A DNA stretch of 64,000 nucleotides, taken from contig NZ_FOAS01000008.1 of assembly GCF_900109735.1 (NCBI RefSeq), forward strand, positions 124,001-188,000, read 5' to 3'. Below, piece after piece: positions 43,586 through 52,501 of this stretch. Both the position numbers and the translations under genes were made by a program. Every line of letters begins with the position of its first letter. The stretch's first letter is position 1. The DNA is from Atopomonas hussainii. Its GTDB lineage: Bacteria > Pseudomonadota > Gammaproteobacteria > Pseudomonadales > Pseudomonadaceae. Under the pieces are notes generated by a model. That model made no database searches, was not told the DNA's origin, and was given only the letters and a program-made list of their open reading frames with translations.

Positions 43586-44932
43586 ATGCGCTTAACTGTG
43601 GTTGGAGCAGGCTATGTAGGGCTGGTCAGCGCATGCTGTTTGGCCGAAATGGGCAATCAGGTGTGCTTGCTGGAGCACAATCCGGCGCGTTTGCAGGCCT
43701 TGCAGCAAGGCCGTGTGCCCATTTACGAGCCGGGGTTGGAAGCCCTGTTGCAGCAAGTGCTCAATCGCCAGTTGCAGGTCACCGGTAATGTCTCGTTGGC
43801 GCTGAACGAGCCGGAACTGATTTTGGTGGCCGTTGGCACGCCTAGCCAAGCCGATGGCAATGTGGATTTAAGCCAGCTCTGGCAACTGGCCGAAGCGGTG
43901 CAGGAGCACCTGCGTCACCCGACGGTGTTGGTGCTTAAATCTACCGTGGCGGTCGGCACGGGCGATGCCTTACAAGCATGGTTCGAGCAGCGCGCGATCC
44001 CCGTGCAGGTGGTGAATAACCCCGAGTTTCTTAAAGAGGGTGCGGCGCTGGAAGATTTCCGCCGCCCGCAGCGCATCTTGATCGGTGCCGAAGACGCAGC
44101 CGCTGCCGCCATCGTCGAGCGGCTCTATGTGCCCTTTACGCGCAATCAAGCGCGAGTGTTGCACATGCGCCGTCGCGAGGCGGAGTTCAGCAAATACGCC
44201 GCCAATGCTTTTCTCGCCAGCCGCATCTCGTTTATGAACGAATTGGCCGAGCTAGCCGAGCACGTGCAGGTGGATATCGAGGCGGTGCGCCAAGGCATTG
44301 GCTCCGATCAGCGCATTGGCCGGCACTTTATCTATGCCGGTTGTGGCTACGGCGGTTCGTGTTTCCCGAAAGATTTACGCGCGCTGAGCCACTTAGGCCG
44401 CAGCCAAGGTTTGCCGCTGCCGTTACTCAGCGCTATCGAGCAGCGCAACGAGCGGCAAAAGCAGCGCCTAATCGACAAGCTTGAAGCCTTGTTAGGCAGC
44501 CATTGGTACGGCAAGCGTGTGGCTCTCTGGGGGCTGGCCTTTAAGCCGGACACCGACGATATCCGTGAAGCGCCGGCGCTGGTGTTATTGCGTGCTTTGT
44601 TGGCCCGCGGTGCGACAGTGCAGGCACACGACCCAGCGGCAATGCCGGCAGTCGCCGAGCGTTTTCCCGAGGCTGTGGCCAGCGGCCAACTGCAGTTGTG
44701 CAACGAGCCTTATGCGGCGCTAGAGAATGCTCACGCGCTGTGCCTGCTTACTGAGTGGAAGCTGTTTCGTGAGCCTGACTGGCTGCGGGTTATGCAGTTG
44801 CTGGCCGAGCCGCGCGTGCTGGACGGGCGAAATCAGTACGATCCGGGGCAATTGGCCACTATGGGCTTCGTTTATCTGGGCATTGGCCGTGGCGGGTTGG
44901 CCAGTGAGCGTCGCAATCGCGCCGCAGCGTGA
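43586..44932 (+). CDS. ugd: UDP-glucose 6-dehydrogenase
   Basis: This 448-residue enzyme oxidises UDP-glucose to UDP-glucuronate with two NAD+. It has the N-terminal Rossmann motif 'VVGAGYVGLVSACCLAEMG' (about 4-22), the catalytic Cys in 'GCGYGGSCFPKD', and the C-terminal 'ALWGLAFKPDTDDIREAP'. ATG 43586 is chosen because the Rossmann strand starts there. It is followed by galU, which makes its substrate, so the pair feeds polysaccharide synthesis. Confidence 0.94.
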   Translation: MRLTVVGAGYVGLVSACCLAEMGNQVCLLEHNPARLQALQQGRVPIYEPGLEALLQQVLNRQLQVTGNVSLALNEPELILVAVGTPSQADGNVDLSQLWQLAEAVQEHLRHPTVLVLKSTVAVGTGDALQAWFEQRAIPVQVVNNPEFLKEGAALEDFRRPQRILIGAEDAAAAAIVERLYVPFTRNQARVLHMRRREAEFSKYAANAFLASRISFMNELAELAEHVQVDIEAVRQGIGSDQRIGRHFIYAGCGYGGSCFPKDLRALSHLGRSQGLPLPLLSAIEQRNERQKQRLIDKLEALLGSHWYGKRVALWGLAFKPDTDDIREAPALVLLRALLARGATVQAHDPAAMPAVAERFPEAVASGQLQLCNEPYAALENAHALCLLTEWKLFREPDWLRVMQLLAEPRVLDGRNQYDPGQLATMGFVYLGIGRGGLASERRNRAAA

Positions 44933-44976
44933 TAGACTCCGCAACATTTCGTCACAACTGAGCAGTTGAGTTGCCC

Positions 44977-45807
44977 ATGATAAAGAAGTGTTTGTTCCCC
45001 GCCGCGGGCTACGGTACGCGTTTTTTGCCTGCAACCAAATCCATGCCCAAAGAGATGCTACCGATCGTTAACAAGCCGTTGATCGAGTACGCCGTTGAGG
45101 AGGCATTGGATGCCGGTTTGACCGAAATGGCCATCGTGACCGGCCGTGGCAAGCGCTCACTGGAAGATCACTTCGATATCAGCTACGAGCTTGAGCATCA
45201 GATTCAAAACACCGAAAAAGAAAAGTACCTCACCGACATTCGTCGTCTGATCAACGAGTGCACCTTCCTCTACACCCGTCAGGTGGAGATGAAAGGCTTG
45301 GGTCATGCGATTCTGTCGGGCGAGCCGATGATCGGTAACGAGCCTTTTGCGGTGATGCTGGCCGATGACCTGTGCTTGAACTTGGACGGCGACCCGGTGC
45401 TGGCGCAGATGGTCAAGCTGTTTAAGCAGTTCCGCTGCTCGATTGTTGCCGTGCAAGAAGTCCCGCGTGATGAAACCCACAAGTACGGCGTGATTGCCGG
45501 CGAGCCGATGCGTGATGATCTGTTCCGCATCAGTACTATGGTGGAAAAGCCCAAGCCGGAAGATGCCCCGTCGAACTTAGCGATTATCGGCCGCTACATT
45601 TTGACCCCGGATATTTTCGACATTCTGCGCGACACGCCGCCGGGTAAAGGCGGGGAAATCCAAATCACCGACGCCCTGCAGCAGCAAGCCAAAGATGGCT
45701 GCGTGCTGGCTTATAAGTTCAAAGGCACCCGTTTCGATTGCGGCAGTGCCGAGGGCTATGTCGAAGCAACCAACTACTGCTTTCAGAACGTTTACAAGAA
45801 CGTTTGA
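44977..45807 (+). CDS. galU: UTP-glucose-1-phosphate uridylyltransferase
   Basis: This 276-residue enzyme makes UDP-glucose. The nucleotide-binding 'FPAAGYGTRFLPATKSMPKEML' region (about 7-28), 'VMLADDLCLN' and 'VEKPKPEDAPSNLAIIGRYIL' are all intact. ATG 44977 is preferred over a TTG two codons earlier. It is 44 bases after ugd and probably cotranscribed. A strong terminator follows. Confidence 0.95.
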   Translation: MIKKCLFPAAGYGTRFLPATKSMPKEMLPIVNKPLIEYAVEEALDAGLTEMAIVTGRGKRSLEDHFDISYELEHQIQNTEKEKYLTDIRRLINECTFLYTRQVEMKGLGHAILSGEPMIGNEPFAVMLADDLCLNLDGDPVLAQMVKLFKQFRCSIVAVQEVPRDETHKYGVIAGEPMRDDLFRISTMVEKPKPEDAPSNLAIIGRYILTPDIFDILRDTPPGKGGEIQITDALQQQAKDGCVLAYKFKGTRFDCGSAEGYVEATNYCFQNVYKNV

Positions 45808-45824
45808 GCACAGTAGTTGCTGTA

Positions 45825-45856
45825 ACAACGCCGGCCTAAAGCCGGCGTTGTTGTTT
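45825..45856 (+). terminator. Terminator after galU
   Basis: CAACGCCGGC and GCCGGCGTTG form a perfect 10-bp stem with a 5-base loop, then TTGTTT. Confidence 0.8.
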
Positions 45857-45881
45857 GCGCATTAGGCTTAACGCGTCAGGT

Positions 45882-46304
45882 TTAGGGGATCGGCATGGCC
45901 TCCGAGCCGGGGCCGAGCGGTTGGCCATAGCTAAACTCAACATAGTTGCCTGCTGGGTCGCGTACGCCGCAGTAATAACCCACCGGATAAGGTTCATCGC
46001 GCGGCGGCCAAATCAAACAGCCTGCGGCGGCGGCTTTGGCGGCAATCTGATCGACCGCTGCGCGGCTTTCTAGGGCAAAGCCAAAATGACTGTAGTCGTC
46101 GCTGGCCAGTTGCCTTGCTTGGCCGCCGGGCATGATCACTAAGATAAAACTGTGCTCTTTGCCGGGCTCGGCCAGCCAAACAATCTGGCTGCCTTTGCCG
46201 GCGCGGCGGTGGATCACCTGCATGGCGCAGTAGTCGCGGTAAAACGCGACACAGGTGTCTAAGTCCGGTACATGCAAGGCAATGTGGGTTAGGGTGGGCA
46301 ACAT
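45882..46304 (-). CDS. Glyoxalase/VOC family protein
   Basis: This 140-residue protein has the vicinal-oxygen-chelate fold: 'LTHIALHVPDLDTCVAFYRDY' (first metal His), 'SHFGFALES' (second His), and 'DPAGNYVEFSYG' (Glu). It could be a lactoylglutathione lyase-like enzyme or another VOC dioxygenase. ATG 46304 is used because the first strand starts there. It is divergent from gor, which makes glutathione, but function is not proven. Confidence 0.85.
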   Translation of the reverse strand: MLPTLTHIALHVPDLDTCVAFYRDYCAMQVIHRRAGKGSQIVWLAEPGKEHSFILVIMPGGQARQLASDDYSHFGFALESRAAVDQIAAKAAAAGCLIWPPRDEPYPVGYYCGVRDPAGNYVEFSYGQPLGPGSEAMPIP

Positions 46305-46400
46305 AACGGCAGGCTCGTGCTTGTGGCGGCGTAACAAATCGGCGCCATCAGGGTTTAAGTAAAGCAGATCGCGTTAACCAATCATGTTTAAGGGGGATGC

Positions 46401-47771
46401 ATGGCCTTTGATTTTGACCTGATCGTCATCGGCGCAGGTTCTGGCGGCGTGCGTTGTGCTCGTTTTGCTGCAGGGTTTGGCGCCAAGGTGGCGGTGATTG
46501 AAAGCCGCTATTTGGGCGGCACCTGCGTCAATGTCGGCTGTGTGCCGAAAAAGCTCTTGGTGTACGGCGCGCATGTGCGTGAAGAGCTGCAGCTAGCACA
46601 AGATTACGGCTGGGCCGTGCAGGCTGGCGAGGTGGATTGGCCAGAGCTGATTCGCCGCAAAAATAACGAAATTGAACGCTTAAACGGCGTTTATCGGCGC
46701 TTGTTAGAGGGCTCGGGGGTGAGCCTGTATGAAGGTCACGGCAAGCTGCTGGATGGCCATCGTGTGCAAGTGAACGGGCCGGCCGGTGAGCAGGTGATCA
46801 GTGCCGAGCGCGTGTTGATTGCCACCGGCGGCTGGCCGCAAGTGCCGGATATTCCCGGTAAAGAATTAGCCACCACCTCTAACGAAGCCTTTTATTTGCC
46901 GACCTTGCCCAAGCGAGTGCTGGTGGTGGGTGGTGGTTATATCGCCGTGGAGTTTGCGTCGATCTTCCATGGTATGGGGGCGAAAACCAGCTTAAGTTAT
47001 CGCGGCGACTTGTTCTTGCGTGGCTTTGACGAGGCGCTGCGCCAGCAGCTGCGTGAAGAGTTCCGCCACAAAGGTATTCAGTTGGCGTTTAACAGCCATG
47101 TCACCTCGATTCGCCGCGCCCAAGACGGCAGCTTGCTGGCCAATATGGCCGACGGCAGCGTGCACAATGTGGACTGCGTGTTCTATGCCACCGGTCGCCG
47201 CCCGATGTTGGATGATTTAGGCCTGGAAAACACCGCAGTAACACTGGATGAGCGTGGCTTTATTGCCGTGGATGAGCATTACCAAACCGCAGAGCCTTCA
47301 GTGCTGGCCATTGGCGATGTGATTGGCCGCATGGCGCTCACTCCGGTGGCGCTCGCCGAAGGCATGGCCGTGGCGCGGCGTTTGTACCAGCCCGAGGCTT
47401 TTGTACCGGTGGATTATCAGAATATTCCGACCGCCGTGTTTAGCTTGCCGAACTTGGCCACGGTTGGTTTGACTGAAGAACAAGCCCGCGAGCAAGGTCT
47501 GCGGGTGAAAATCTTCCAAAGTCGCTTCCGCCCCATGAAACTATCGTTTAGCGACAGCCCAGAGAAAACCTTGATGAAGCTGGTAGTCGATGCCGACACC
47601 GACAAGGTGTTGGGCTGCCACATGTTGGGGCCAGAGGCGGCGGAAATTGTTCAGGGCTTGGCGGTAGCCATCAAGGCCGGGGCGACGAAAGCGGTGTTTG
47701 ACCAAACCTTAGGTATTCACCCCTCAGCGGCGGAGGAGTTCGTCACCATGCGCCAGAGCGTCGGCGAATAA
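46401..47771 (+). CDS. gor: Glutathione reductase
   Basis: This 456-residue NADPH-dependent flavoenzyme recycles oxidised glutathione. The FAD motif is '[16 protein letters not shown]' (8-23). The redox pair is C42/C47 ('[13 protein letters not shown]'). The second Rossmann motif is '[15 protein letters not shown]', and the C-terminal '[13 protein letters not shown]' supplies the His-Glu pair. The length is normal. AAGGGGGA lies before the ATG. Confidence 0.94.
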   Translation: MAFDFDLIVIGAGSGGVRCARFAAGFGAKVAVIESRYLGGTCVNVGCVPKKLLVYGAHVREELQLAQDYGWAVQAGEVDWPELIRRKNNEIERLNGVYRRLLEGSGVSLYEGHGKLLDGHRVQVNGPAGEQVISAERVLIATGGWPQVPDIPGKELATTSNEAFYLPTLPKRVLVVGGGYIAVEFASIFHGMGAKTSLSYRGDLFLRGFDEALRQQLREEFRHKGIQLAFNSHVTSIRRAQDGSLLANMADGSVHNVDCVFYATGRRPMLDDLGLENTAVTLDERGFIAVDEHYQTAEPSVLAIGDVIGRMALTPVALAEGMAVARRLYQPEAFVPVDYQNIPTAVFSLPNLATVGLTEEQAREQGLRVKIFQSRFRPMKLSFSDSPEKTLMKLVVDADTDKVLGCHMLGPEAAEIVQGLAVAIKAGATKAVFDQTLGIHPSAAEEFVTMRQSVGE

Positions 47772-47790
47772 GCTACAATGCCCGCCGTTT

Positions 47791-47826
47791 GGGCCCGCTG
47801 CCTTTGGTTGCGGGCCTTTGTTTTTT
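47791..47826 (+). terminator. Terminator after gor
   Basis: GGCCCGC and GCGGGCC form a 7-bp stem with an 11-base loop, followed by TTTGTTTTTT. Confidence 0.75.
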
Positions 47827-47868
47827 GGCGGCCGGCATTGTGAACGGCTGTTGTACAAGAGGCAGGCA

Positions 47869-48513
47869 GTGAACGAAACAACCTTGTTTTACCTAAGCGA
47901 CTTGTTTGGCGTGGCGGTGTTTGCGATTACCGGCGCGCTGATGGCAGGGCGCAAGTCGATGGATATCTTCGGTGTGCTGGTAGTGGCGTTTGTCACCGCG
48001 CTCGGTGGTGGCACGCTGCGCGATGTGATCTTAGGCCGTCATCCGGTGAGTTGGATTGGCGATGAAACCTACTTAACCGTGGTCACGTTGGCTGCCTTAG
48101 GCACCGTACTGTGGGTGAAGATGACCCGGCCCATTCACGAGTTAGGCCTGCAAGTGGCGGACGCCTTTGGTTTGGCCGTGTTTACCGTGATTGGCACGCA
48201 GGTGGCCTTGGCGCATGAGGTGCCGACCAGTGCAGCAGTGATTTTTGGCGTGATGACCGGGGTGGCCGGCGGCGTGATCCGCGACATGATCTGTAACGAC
48301 ATTCCGCTGATCTTCCATAAAGAGCTGTATGCCACACCGTGCATTTTGGGCTCGCTGACCTATATCGGCTTACAACCGCTGGCTTTGCCCAGTTATATCG
48401 AGGTGCTTGGTGCGATGGCCGTGGTGCTAGCGGTGCGACTAGGGGCGATTTTCTTTCACTGGCAATTGCCGCGCTTCCATCTGCTGGATCGCGACGAGCA
48501 GCAAGACTTGTAA
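47869..48513 (+). CDS. TRIC-family (UPF0126) membrane protein
   Basis: This 214-residue inner-membrane protein has about seven helices as two repeats. Each repeat carries the family motif: 'FAITGALMAGRKSMDIFGV' with 'GGGTLRDVILGR', and 'VIGTQVALAHEVP' with 'AGGVIRDMICND'. Bacterial members form trimeric monovalent cation channels. It starts at a GTG with GAGGCAG upstream, about 40 bases after the gor terminator. Confidence 0.9.
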   Translation: MNETTLFYLSDLFGVAVFAITGALMAGRKSMDIFGVLVVAFVTALGGGTLRDVILGRHPVSWIGDETYLTVVTLAALGTVLWVKMTRPIHELGLQVADAFGLAVFTVIGTQVALAHEVPTSAAVIFGVMTGVAGGVIRDMICNDIPLIFHKELYATPCILGSLTYIGLQPLALPSYIEVLGAMAVVLAVRLGAIFFHWQLPRFHLLDRDEQQDL

Positions 48514-48542
48514 TAACACTTACAACAAAGAGCCGGGCTGAT

Positions 48543-48750
48543 CAGGCTGTGTGAAAACCTCGCGAGCGCTGGCTAGGCAAGGCAAAAACAGGCGAAAAAG
48601 CGCAGTTTACGTGTGGTAAATACTCCGCACATCCTGTGCTCCGCCCTGCGGGCCAGCTAAAGCTGTTCAAACCCGCTCCTGCGGGTTTGTGAGCATTTGA
48701 GCCTGTTTTTAACGCTGCATAGCCAAGTGCAGTAGTTTTCACACGGTCTG
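48543..48750. repeat. MITE-like repeat with 16-bp terminal inverted repeats
   Basis: CAGGCTGTGTGAAAAC (48543-48558) and GTTTTCACACGGTCTG (48735-48750) are inverted repeats with 14 of 16 matches. The 208-bp element has no coding frame and contains an internal perfect 9-bp hairpin (CAAACCCGC/GCGGGTTTG, near 48668-48689) and GCTGGCTAGGCAA / TTTTTAACGCTGCATAGCC blocks near the ends. It fills the gap between the convergent TRIC and DoxX genes. It is probably a non-autonomous element scattered in this genus. Confidence 0.65.
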
Positions 48751-48775
48751 TAATGCTCGGCTCTGTTGTTTGCGG

Positions 48776-49267
48776 CTATCGGCAACGCTTAGCGATCAGG
48801 TGATCGAGCGCTACCACGCCCGGCCCACGACTGATTAGGTACAGCAGCACCGCCGCCCAGACGCCGTGGGTGGCGTAAGCGCCGGGGTAAACAAACACCT
48901 GAATCACCAAGGTCATACCCAGTAGCGCTAGGCTGGAAAAACGCGTCGCCAGCCCAAGCAGAATCAGGATGGGGAATAGGTGCTCGGCAAAAGTGGCCAG
49001 ATACGCCGCTAGCTCCGGCGATAACAGTGGCACCTTGTACTCATCGGTAAACAGCGCCACGGTGAACGGCGCAAGGCTCGGAATGCCAAGCTCGAAGGTG
49101 CCGTCCACTAAGTTGACAGCAAACCCTTGCACTTTGGTTTGCCCGGACTGCCAAAACACCGCTGCAATGGAAAAACGCGCCAGCAAGGCGGTGACGCTGT
49201 GCGGTACTCGGCTACAAAGCTGCACTAGGGTTTCGATCAGCTGGGTAATGGGGTTTTGGGCGTTCAT
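48776..49267 (-). CDS. bufD: DoxX-family membrane protein of the bufferin operon
   Basis: This 163-residue protein has four membrane helices of the DoxX fold: 'LLARFSIAAVFWQSGQTKVQGF' with the conserved Gln/Lys, 'AEHLFPILILLGLATRFSSLALLGM' and a C-terminal helix. DoxX proteins end many DUF2282/DUF692 operons; the role is unclear (perhaps electron transfer or metal export). ATG 49267 is used because family sequence starts there. It lies 10 bases after bufC. Confidence 0.83.
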   Translation of the reverse strand: MNAQNPITQLIETLVQLCSRVPHSVTALLARFSIAAVFWQSGQTKVQGFAVNLVDGTFELGIPSLAPFTVALFTDEYKVPLLSPELAAYLATFAEHLFPILILLGLATRFSSLALLGMTLVIQVFVYPGAYATHGVWAAVLLYLISRGPGVVALDHLIAKRCR

Positions 49268-49277
49268 AAGGTTTTCC

Positions 49278-50045
49278 TCAAACGGCGGAGGTGGGCAGGG
49301 TGATGGCGCAAATCGCCTGCTGACGCAGCAGCAAGCCCAGTGCATCGCTGGGGTTAAAGTCAGGGTGTTGGCTGGCAATGTTCTGCCATGCGGCGAGCAA
49401 CGGCTGCTTGCGCAGCGCGGCGATAAAGGCATGGTCTGCGGCAGTGATGGCGGTTGTCTCGACCTGCCACTGTGGGCGGCAGATCAGTGCGCACTGCGCT
49501 TGATGGGGGTTGATGCTGTTTAACGCACCATGGCCTTGATGCGCCCCCCACAGATCGACTACCGCATAGCGGCTGCTCAGTAGCTGCACGCTGGGTGCGA
49601 GCACTAGTTGCGCTTGGCTTAACTGTTCGCTGTCGGCCAGCAGTGCTTGTAAGGCCTCGGCGCTGATGGGCGTGCAGTCGGCACTGTGCAAGCTGGTCAG
49701 CTGGGCAAACTCAAGGCGCGCCATGTCGGCTAAATAGGGCACGCTGGCGGCGGGTGCAAATTGCTCAATAAAGGTGGCAAAGCCAGCACCGTATTCGGCC
49801 AACACGCGGCTGGTCGGTGGTGCTTGGCGCACAAATATTTGCGCCATCGCGCGGAAAAACTCTTCACCCACCAACTGCTGCACCACCGGAAAGGTGTCGG
49901 CCAGTGCATCAATCAGCGAGCTGATCACGTTGTTGCGGTTCACCGCAAAGCGCTGCTCTAGGTGCTCGTTGGGTACGCGTAATACCTCAGGGGCGGTCAG
50001 TTGCGCATCCAGCAGGGCCGCACTGAAAAGGGCTTGGCTGCTCAT
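49278..50045 (-). CDS. bufC: DUF2063 partner protein of the MNIO enzyme (BufC/HvfC)
   Basis: This 255-residue protein belongs to DUF2063. Its N-terminal part ('VYRNN'-like 'RFAVNRNNVISSLIDALADTFPVVQQLVG', about 32-60) is the family hallmark. It binds the DUF692 enzyme and helps bring the precursor peptide to it. Its ATG overlaps the bufB stop by four bases, so the two are made together. Confidence 0.87.
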   Translation of the reverse strand: MSSQALFSAALLDAQLTAPEVLRVPNEHLEQRFAVNRNNVISSLIDALADTFPVVQQLVGEEFFRAMAQIFVRQAPPTSRVLAEYGAGFATFIEQFAPAASVPYLADMARLEFAQLTSLHSADCTPISAEALQALLADSEQLSQAQLVLAPSVQLLSSRYAVVDLWGAHQGHGALNSINPHQAQCALICRPQWQVETTAITAADHAFIAALRKQPLLAAWQNIASQHPDFNPSDALGLLLRQQAICAITLPTSAV

Positions 50046-50941
50046 ACGCGTATCGCCTGTGTTGGCTGCTTAAGATAAGCCTCGGCGCACTGTGCTTCAG
50101 TCACTAAGCGCTGCAGCGTGGGCACGTTGTTATCCCACTCAATCAGCGTGGCGATGGGGCCAGTGTGGGTTAGCACCTGCTGATACAACTGCCAAACATC
50201 GTCGGCCACGGCGGCGCCATGGTTATCAATCAGAAGACGGCCACCATCAGGCTCGCGCTCTTCGGAAAAGCCGGCTAAGTGAATCTCTTGGGTGGCCGCC
50301 AAGGGGAGGTCGGCCAAGTAGTCAGCGATCGACCAGCGATGATTCACGCAGCTGACATACACATTGTTAACGTCCAGCAGCAGGCCGCAGCCGCTGCGTT
50401 CAATCACTTCGCGGATAAACACCGCTTCGGGGTAATCACCGTCGCGGTACTGCACGTAGGTGGCGGGGTTTTCCAGCAGAATGTGCCGGCCTAGTGCTTC
50501 TTGCACTTGCTCGATATGCCGGCAAACGCGCTCTAGCGCTGCTTGGCTATAGGCCAGCGGTAATAAATCATTAAAAAAGTAGGGGCCGTGGCTCGACCAC
50601 GCTAAATGTTCGGAAAAACTCGCCGGTTGGTAGCGTTCGACCAAGCCAGCAATACGTCGCAAGTGCTCGCTATCCAGCGGCTGTTCGCCGCCGATGGATA
50701 AGCCCACGCCATGAATCGACAGCGGATAATGCTCGGCTACTGCCTGCAACTGTTGATGCAGCGGACCGCCGGCGACCAGATAGTTTTCCGCATGCACTTC
50801 GACAAAACCCAAGCTGGGGCGCTCTGCTAATAACTCAGCGACATGCTGGGGTTTTAAGCCGATGCCCGCCTGCGCAGGCAGAGCGCCGACGTGCGCGAGG
50901 CACGCCGGGCGCTGTGCGCGGCCAATGGATGCAGTGCTCAT
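50042..50941 (-). CDS. bufB: DUF692 multinuclear iron oxidase (BufB/HvfB, MNIO)
   Basis: This 299-residue TIM-barrel enzyme is a MNIO (multinuclear non-heme iron-dependent oxidase). Family motifs are 'GIGLKPQHVAEL', 'FVEVHAENYL', 'HGVGLSIGG', 'FSEHLAW', 'ENPATYVQ', 'LLLDVNNVYVS', 'EIHLAGFSEE' and 'IEWDNNVP', which supply the His, Asp and Glu iron ligands. MNIOs modify Cys of the partner precursor, in bufferins to copper-binding thiooxazole-type groups. ATG 50941 is chosen over a TTG two codons earlier. It starts 12 bases after bufA. Confidence 0.9.
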   Translation of the reverse strand: MSTASIGRAQRPACLAHVGALPAQAGIGLKPQHVAELLAERPSLGFVEVHAENYLVAGGPLHQQLQAVAEHYPLSIHGVGLSIGGEQPLDSEHLRRIAGLVERYQPASFSEHLAWSSHGPYFFNDLLPLAYSQAALERVCRHIEQVQEALGRHILLENPATYVQYRDGDYPEAVFIREVIERSGCGLLLDVNNVYVSCVNHRWSIADYLADLPLAATQEIHLAGFSEEREPDGGRLLIDNHGAAVADDVWQLYQQVLTHTGPIATLIEWDNNVPTLQRLVTEAQCAEAYLKQPTQAIRV

Positions 50942-50953
50942 TGGCAAGAGGCC

Positions 50954-51262
50954 TTAGGCGCTCTTTTCTTTGAAGGCTTCCAGCTGACCCATGCCAGTGG
51001 GTGAGGTTGGCGAGGCAGTTTCTACGCAAGTGCCTTTCGGCACGTACTTCCACGCATTGCCTTGGTAGTCCACCTTGCTGGTGCCGGCACAGGTAGTACC
51101 CGGGCCTGCGGCGCAGTCATTTTTGCCTTTCAGGCTGATGCCATAGCAGCGCTCGTTGTCAGCGGCTTGCGCGGTCAGCGGGGCGGCAGTCAGTGCCAAG
51201 GCAGAGCTCAAGGCCAGAGCGAGGCTGGCAGCGGAAACAGCGGCGGTAGTGGTCTTGCTCAT
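50954..51262 (-). CDS. bufA: DUF2282 bufferin precursor (BufA)
   Basis: This 102-residue precursor has a long signal peptide (about 1-33, ending AQA) and four Cys: C39 (ERCYG), C50 (GKNDC), C58 (GTTCAG) and C79 (KGTC). '[20 protein letters not shown]' is the DUF2282 core. In characterised bufferins these Cys are oxidised by the MNIO and the secreted product sequesters copper in the periplasm. GGAGAAG lies before ATG 51262, and the frame upstream of it is not family sequence. It is first in the bufABC-doxX operon. Confidence 0.9.
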   Translation of the reverse strand: MSKTTTAAVSAASLALALSSALALTAAPLTAQAADNERCYGISLKGKNDCAAGPGTTCAGTSKVDYQGNAWKYVPKGTCVETASPTSPTGMGQLEAFKEKSA

Positions 51263-51330
51263 GTGTCTTCTCCAAGTGGATGGCCCAAAATGGGCAGTGT
51301 TTACGGCGCGTTCTGCGCCATGCACACAAA

Positions 51331-51357
51331 AGACGGTATAGACCAGTGGCTGTTACA
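51331..51357 (-). promoter_or_regulatory. Candidate ECF-sigma promoter of the bufferin operon
   Basis: On the minus strand TGTAAC (51352-51357) and CGTCT (51331-51335) are 16 bases apart. This is the pattern of many ECF-sigma promoters (AAC-containing -35, CGTC -10). The RNA start would be near 51325, about 60 bases before bufA. Other bufferin operons are driven by ECF sigma factors; no sigma gene is in this window. Confidence 0.5.
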
Positions 51358-51376
51358 ACACGGTGAGAAAACTTTT

Positions 51377-51976
51377 TTACAGATGCGGGCTGTTTTGCCA
51401 GCGGTAGTCCATTTGCCGGGCGGTGGCTTCCGCTAGTGTGCGCCCAGCAAGGCGTGCCACTAAGTGCAAGCTCATGTCGATACCGGCGCTAATCCCCGCA
51501 CTGGTCAGCAGGTGGCCGTTATCTACCCAGCGCAGGTCGTCACGCACGATGGCTTCGGGCACCGCCTGACGCAGGTCATCGAGATCTTCCCAGTGGGTGG
51601 TGATGGGCAGGCCATGCAGAATACCCAGCTTGCCGAGTAAAAAAGCGCCGGTGCACACCGAGGCGACGACTTCGGCACGGCTGGCTTGATCGCCTAGCCA
51701 GTTGAGCAGCGCACCGTCTTGCAGTGCTTCACGCACATCGCCGCCGGGCACAATCAGTAAATCCGCAATAGGGGCGTTACTAAAAGAGTGGCTGGGCGTG
51801 ACCTGCAAGCCTGCTCGCGCAAATACCGGCCCAGCGGCAACCGTGGCGACGTTAAACGGTGCGGGTTCGTGTGGTTGAGCACGGGCAAACACGCGGCTGG
51901 CGGTGGTGAACACTTCGAAGGGGCCGGAGAAATCCAGCACTTCTATAGCGTTAAATAGCGCAATGTTGACCTGCAT
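51377..51976 (-). CDS. DJ-1/PfpI-family protein (isonitrile hydratase-like)
   Basis: This 199-residue protein has the DJ-1/PfpI fold with the nucleophile Cys in 'VASVCTGAFLLGKLGIL' (about 105-121) and 'DLLIVPGGDVREAL' before it. The order resembles isonitrile hydratases and GlxA-type regulators without the AraC domain. The reaction is not fixed. It lies upstream of bufA on the same strand, 114 bases away, with the candidate ECF promoter between, so it is probably a separate unit. Confidence 0.85.
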   Translation of the reverse strand: MQVNIALFNAIEVLDFSGPFEVFTTASRVFARAQPHEPAPFNVATVAAGPVFARAGLQVTPSHSFSNAPIADLLIVPGGDVREALQDGALLNWLGDQASRAEVVASVCTGAFLLGKLGILHGLPITTHWEDLDDLRQAVPEAIVRDDLRWVDNGHLLTSAGISAGIDMSLHLVARLAGRTLAEATARQMDYRWQNSPHL

Positions 51977-52033
51977 GGGGCATCCCTGCGTGAGTGGGCG
52001 AGGCTTAAAGGTGCCTCGCGCGCTTCACGCAGG

Positions 52034-52501
52034 TCAAGACTGCCGGTCTTGCAGGTAATGCCCGTAATCGGGAATGCGGTGGTTATGGGCTAGGTTGATC
52101 AGTGGGCTGCTGATGAGAAAGTCGGCGCTGCTTTCGTTACACGCCACGGGGATATTCCACACCGCCGCGACACGCAGCAGAGCTTTGATGTCAGGGTCGT
52201 GCGGTTGCGGCTCGAAGGGGTCCCAGAAGAACACCAGCACATCAATTTTGCGCTCGGCAATCCAGGCGCCTAATTGCTGATCGCCACCCAGCGGGCCGCT
52301 GAGCATGGCAGTGACCTCTAGGCCAAGTTGCTGTTGCAGCAGCTTACCGGTGGTGCCGGTGGCAAGCAGGGCGTGCTCGGCCAGAGCCTCGCGGTGTCGT
52401 TTAGCCCATGTCAGTAGGTGCTGTTTGCAGTGGTCGTGGGCTACCAGCGCAATGTGTTTGCGCGCTGGTAGCGTGGCGTTGGTGAACGGGATTTCGATCA
52501 T
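52034..52501 (-). CDS. mgsA: Methylglyoxal synthase
   Basis: This 155-residue enzyme turns dihydroxyacetone phosphate into methylglyoxal and phosphate. The phosphate-binding '[13 protein letters not shown]' and the catalytic '[13 protein letters not shown]' with D74 are intact, as are '[20 protein letters not shown]' and H23. Its ATG overlaps the pyk stop (TAATG), so it is translated with pyruvate kinase. That suggests an overflow valve when lower glycolysis is jammed or phosphate is scarce. Confidence 0.93.
   Translation of the reverse strand: MIEIPFTNATLPARKHIALVAHDHCKQHLLTWAKRHREALAEHALLATGTTGKLLQQQLGLEVTAMLSGPLGGDQQLGAWIAERKIDVLVFFWDPFEPQPHDPDIKALLRVAAVWNIPVACNESSADFLISSPLINLAHNHRIPDYGHYLQDRQS

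Noticed and set aside
47774-47826. TACAAT followed by a terminator, as a possible attenuator for the TRIC-family gene
   Set aside because: No -35 is visible at the right distance. The hairpin is explained as the gor terminator.
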